Shown here one piece after another: positions 5,600 to 6,935 of a stretch of DNA of 6,935 nucleotides. Each line of letters starts with the position of its first letter. Position 1 is the stretch's first letter. The notes under the pieces were generated by a model. That model saw nothing but the letters and a program-made list of their open reading frames with translations. It searched no databases and was not told where the DNA came from. Source of the DNA: Myxococcales bacterium (GTDB taxonomy: Bacteria > Myxococcota > Polyangia > Fen-1088). The stretch spans positions 9,703 to 16,637 of the forward strand of contig PMLH01000501.1 of assembly GCA_003159055.1 (NCBI GenBank), given 5' to 3'. Both the position numbers and the translations under genes were made by a program.

Positions 5600-6935
5600 G
5601 CACGACTCCTGCTGCCACGTCGTCATCCTCGTCGGGCGCGCGGCGCTTGGCGAAACGGTCCAGCGACGTATAAAGCGCGGGCACCAGAAACAACGTGAAG
5701 AAGGTGGAAACTATCAGACCGCCGATCACGGCGCGGGCGAGCGGCAGGTTGGTCTCGCTGCCTTCGCCGATACCGAGTGCCATCGGAATCAACCCGAGGA
5801 CGGTCGCGATGGTGGTCATCAAGATCGGGCGCAACCGCGTGCGGCCGGCCTCGATGGTTGCATCGACCAGGTCCTTTCCGCGGCCCCGGAGCACGTTCGC
5901 GAAATCGACCAAGAGCACGCCGTTCGAGACCACGATACCGACCATCATGATAATGCCCATGAAGCTGTTGACCGACAGCTTGGTGCCGGTGAGGTAAAGA
6001 GCGATGAACACACCCGACACGCCGAGCGGCACGCTGAACATGATCACCAGCGGATCGATGAGCGATTTGAATTGGCTGGCAAGCACCATGTAGACCAGCA
6101 GAAGCGCCATGATCGCCGCAAAAGCCAGGCCTAGGAACGCCTTTTTCTGCTCTGCGGTCTGCCCACCCAGGGTTGCAGAAAATCCGTCCGGGGGCTGCAG
6201 CTGGTTGACCAGGTTCTGAACCGCATCGCTGGCCGCACCCAAATCCGCTTGCGGCGCAACGTTGGCGGTGACGTGGACGATGCGCTGTAGGTATTTGCGG
6301 TCGATCATGACCGGGCCGCTGCGCCTTTCAATGCGGGCCAAGGTGTCGACGTTGACAATGCCGTTCGATGGCGTCCGCACGAACATGTCGCCCAGGTCGG
6401 CAACGTGCTCGCGATCGTGGTCTCCCATGCGAACGTTGATGTAGTACTCGTTGCCGGTCTTCGGATCCGTGTAGGGCACGGGAGAAATCTGCGTGTTTCC
6501 CAAGAGGCCCACCAAGATGGTCTGCGCCACATCCTGCTCGGACACGCCCAGAAGCCCGGCCTTCTCGCGGTCTACGTTGACGTCGAACTCGGGGCTGTTC
6601 TCCTCGCGCGACGACTGCACATCGACCACCAGCGGTCGGCCTTCCGCATCCGACAAGCCTCGCATCTTCGCCATCAGCTGGTTTGCGTAGGTGGAACCGG
6701 CATCGAAGTCATAGCCGAGAACCTCGACGTCGATCGGATTGGTCGCGCCGAAGTTCTGGATACGTTTGACGATGCCGCCGATGAAGAAGAACTGCTGGGT
6801 ACCCGGCAGGGCGTTCTTGAGCGCCGCGCGGACTTTTTCGGCCGCCTCCACGTCCGACAGCGACCGCTCCCCCCTGGGCACCATGTTGACTTGAAGATTG
6901 CCCGAATGCGTGCCGGTGTTGGTGCTGAAGATCGC
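5592..6935 (-). CDS. RND-family efflux transporter, C-terminal part (truncated by window edge)
   Basis: The frame is open to the right edge: 17 codons (AIFSTNTGTHSGNLQVN) precede the first ATG at 6884, which is an internal Met. The visible 447 residues correspond roughly to the last 40-45% of an AcrB/HAE1-type proton-driven inner-membrane pump. Residues 1 to about 260 are the second periplasmic porter/docking region, with FGATNPIDVEVLGYD at 62-76 and LLGNTQISPVPY at 144-155. Five membrane segments follow at about 264-287, 297-317, 324-347, 370-390 and 401-422. They include MGIIMMVGIVVSNGVLLVDF (326-345), TRLRPILMTT (366-375), GEGSE (390-394) and FFTLFLVPALY (412-422), all hallmarks of the family. 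The acidic DEDDD tail is cytoplasmic. In TM10 the position of AcrB Lys940 is Ser (residue 337). The TM4 aspartates are outside the window. Substrate class cannot be read from this half, although the similarity favours a hydrophobe/amphiphile (HAE1-like) exporter over a metal pump. It is co-oriented with and overlaps the TolC-like gene. Confidence 0.92.
   Translation of the reverse strand, partial: AIFSTNTGTHSGNLQVNMVPRGERSLSDVEAAEKVRAALKNALPGTQQFFFIGGIVKRIQNFGATNPIDVEVLGYDFDAGSTYANQLMAKMRGLSDAEGRPLVVDVQSSREENSPEFDVNVDREKAGLLGVSEQDVAQTILVGLLGNTQISPVPYTDPKTGNEYYINVRMGDHDREHVADLGDMFVRTPSNGIVNVDTLARIERRSGPVMIDRKYLQRIVHVTANVAPQADLGAASDAVQNLVNQLQPPDGFSATLGGQTAEQKKAFLGLAFAAIMALLLVYMVLASQFKSLIDPLVIMFSVPLGVSGVFIALYLTGTKLSVNSFMGIIMMVGIVVSNGVLLVDFANVLRGRGKDLVDATIEAGRTRLRPILMTTIATVLGLIPMALGIGEGSETNLPLARAVIGGLIVSTFFTLFLVPALYTSLDRFAKRRAPDEDDDVAAGVVHA
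5606..5610 (-). promoter_or_regulatory. ribosome binding site that decides the TolC-like start
   Basis: The minus strand reads AGGAG here, 6 nt before the ATG at 5599-5597. It lies inside the 3' end of the RND gene. This is the best Shine-Dalgarno match in the window and favours the 5599 start over the ATG at 5626. Confidence 0.75.

Noticed and set aside
4886..5698. A 270-codon plus-strand open frame over the TolC-like gene
   Set aside because: It is codon-complementary to the outer-membrane protein gene, whose signal peptide, repeats and ribosome binding site are clear. The translation is Arg-rich with no domain.
5598..6134. A 178-codon plus-strand open frame over the RND gene
   Set aside because: It is codon-complementary to the membrane-segment region of the RND protein; its Arg/His/Gln/Asp-rich translation is the usual shadow of hydrophobic codons.
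6882..6884. ATG at 6884 as the start of the RND gene
   Set aside because: The frame is open through 17 more codons to the window edge, and the protein would lack its first half. This is an internal methionine.

Overview
The window is GC-rich and densely coding, and it reads like the genome of a Gram-negative predator or soil bacterium of the Myxococcota (former Deltaproteobacteria). The evidence is a tripartite RND efflux operon with an outer-membrane factor, which implies two membranes; two predicted lipoproteins whose mature N-termini are low-complexity linkers rich in Asp, Ala, Gly and Pro ('DAG', 'PDA'), a style common in that phylum; and a secreted cellulase. The taxonomic call is an inference from style, not from a marker gene.

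Layout. Block 1 (1-837, minus strand) holds a small 91-residue predicted lipoprotein, followed 27 nt later by a cobalamin-binding-domain radical SAM protein. The latter starts with GTG and runs off the left edge, so only its N-terminal 178 residues are visible. Block 2 (1044-4199, plus strand) is divergent from block 1 across a 206-bp spacer. It holds a lipoprotein glycoside hydrolase family 9 endoglucanase with a C-terminal CBM3c-type module. Its TAG stop is followed with no gap by the ATG of a Qnr/McbG-like pentapeptide-repeat protein. Block 3 (4196-6935, minus strand) is convergent with block 2. It holds an RND transporter cut by the right edge, then a TolC-type outer-membrane efflux protein whose start overlaps the RND stop by 8 nt. 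The two convergent blocks share a CTAG tetranucleotide in which both stop codons lie, so there is no intergenic space between them.

How the genes may work together. The RND permease and the TolC-like protein are almost certainly partners in one envelope-spanning exporter; the periplasmic adaptor is probably just outside the right edge. The GH9-CBM3c protein would act at the cell surface on beta-1,4-glucan. The coupling of a cytoplasmic pentapeptide-repeat protein to a cellulase is the oddest arrangement here and has no obvious functional explanation. The radical SAM protein and small lipoprotein look like one transcription unit of unknown role. There are no RNA genes, mobile elements, CRISPR arrays or convincing hairpin terminators, and no gene-free stretch exceeds 300 bases. 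I did not find a clearly new system; the most unusual points are the gene pairings and the start-codon details given under findings.
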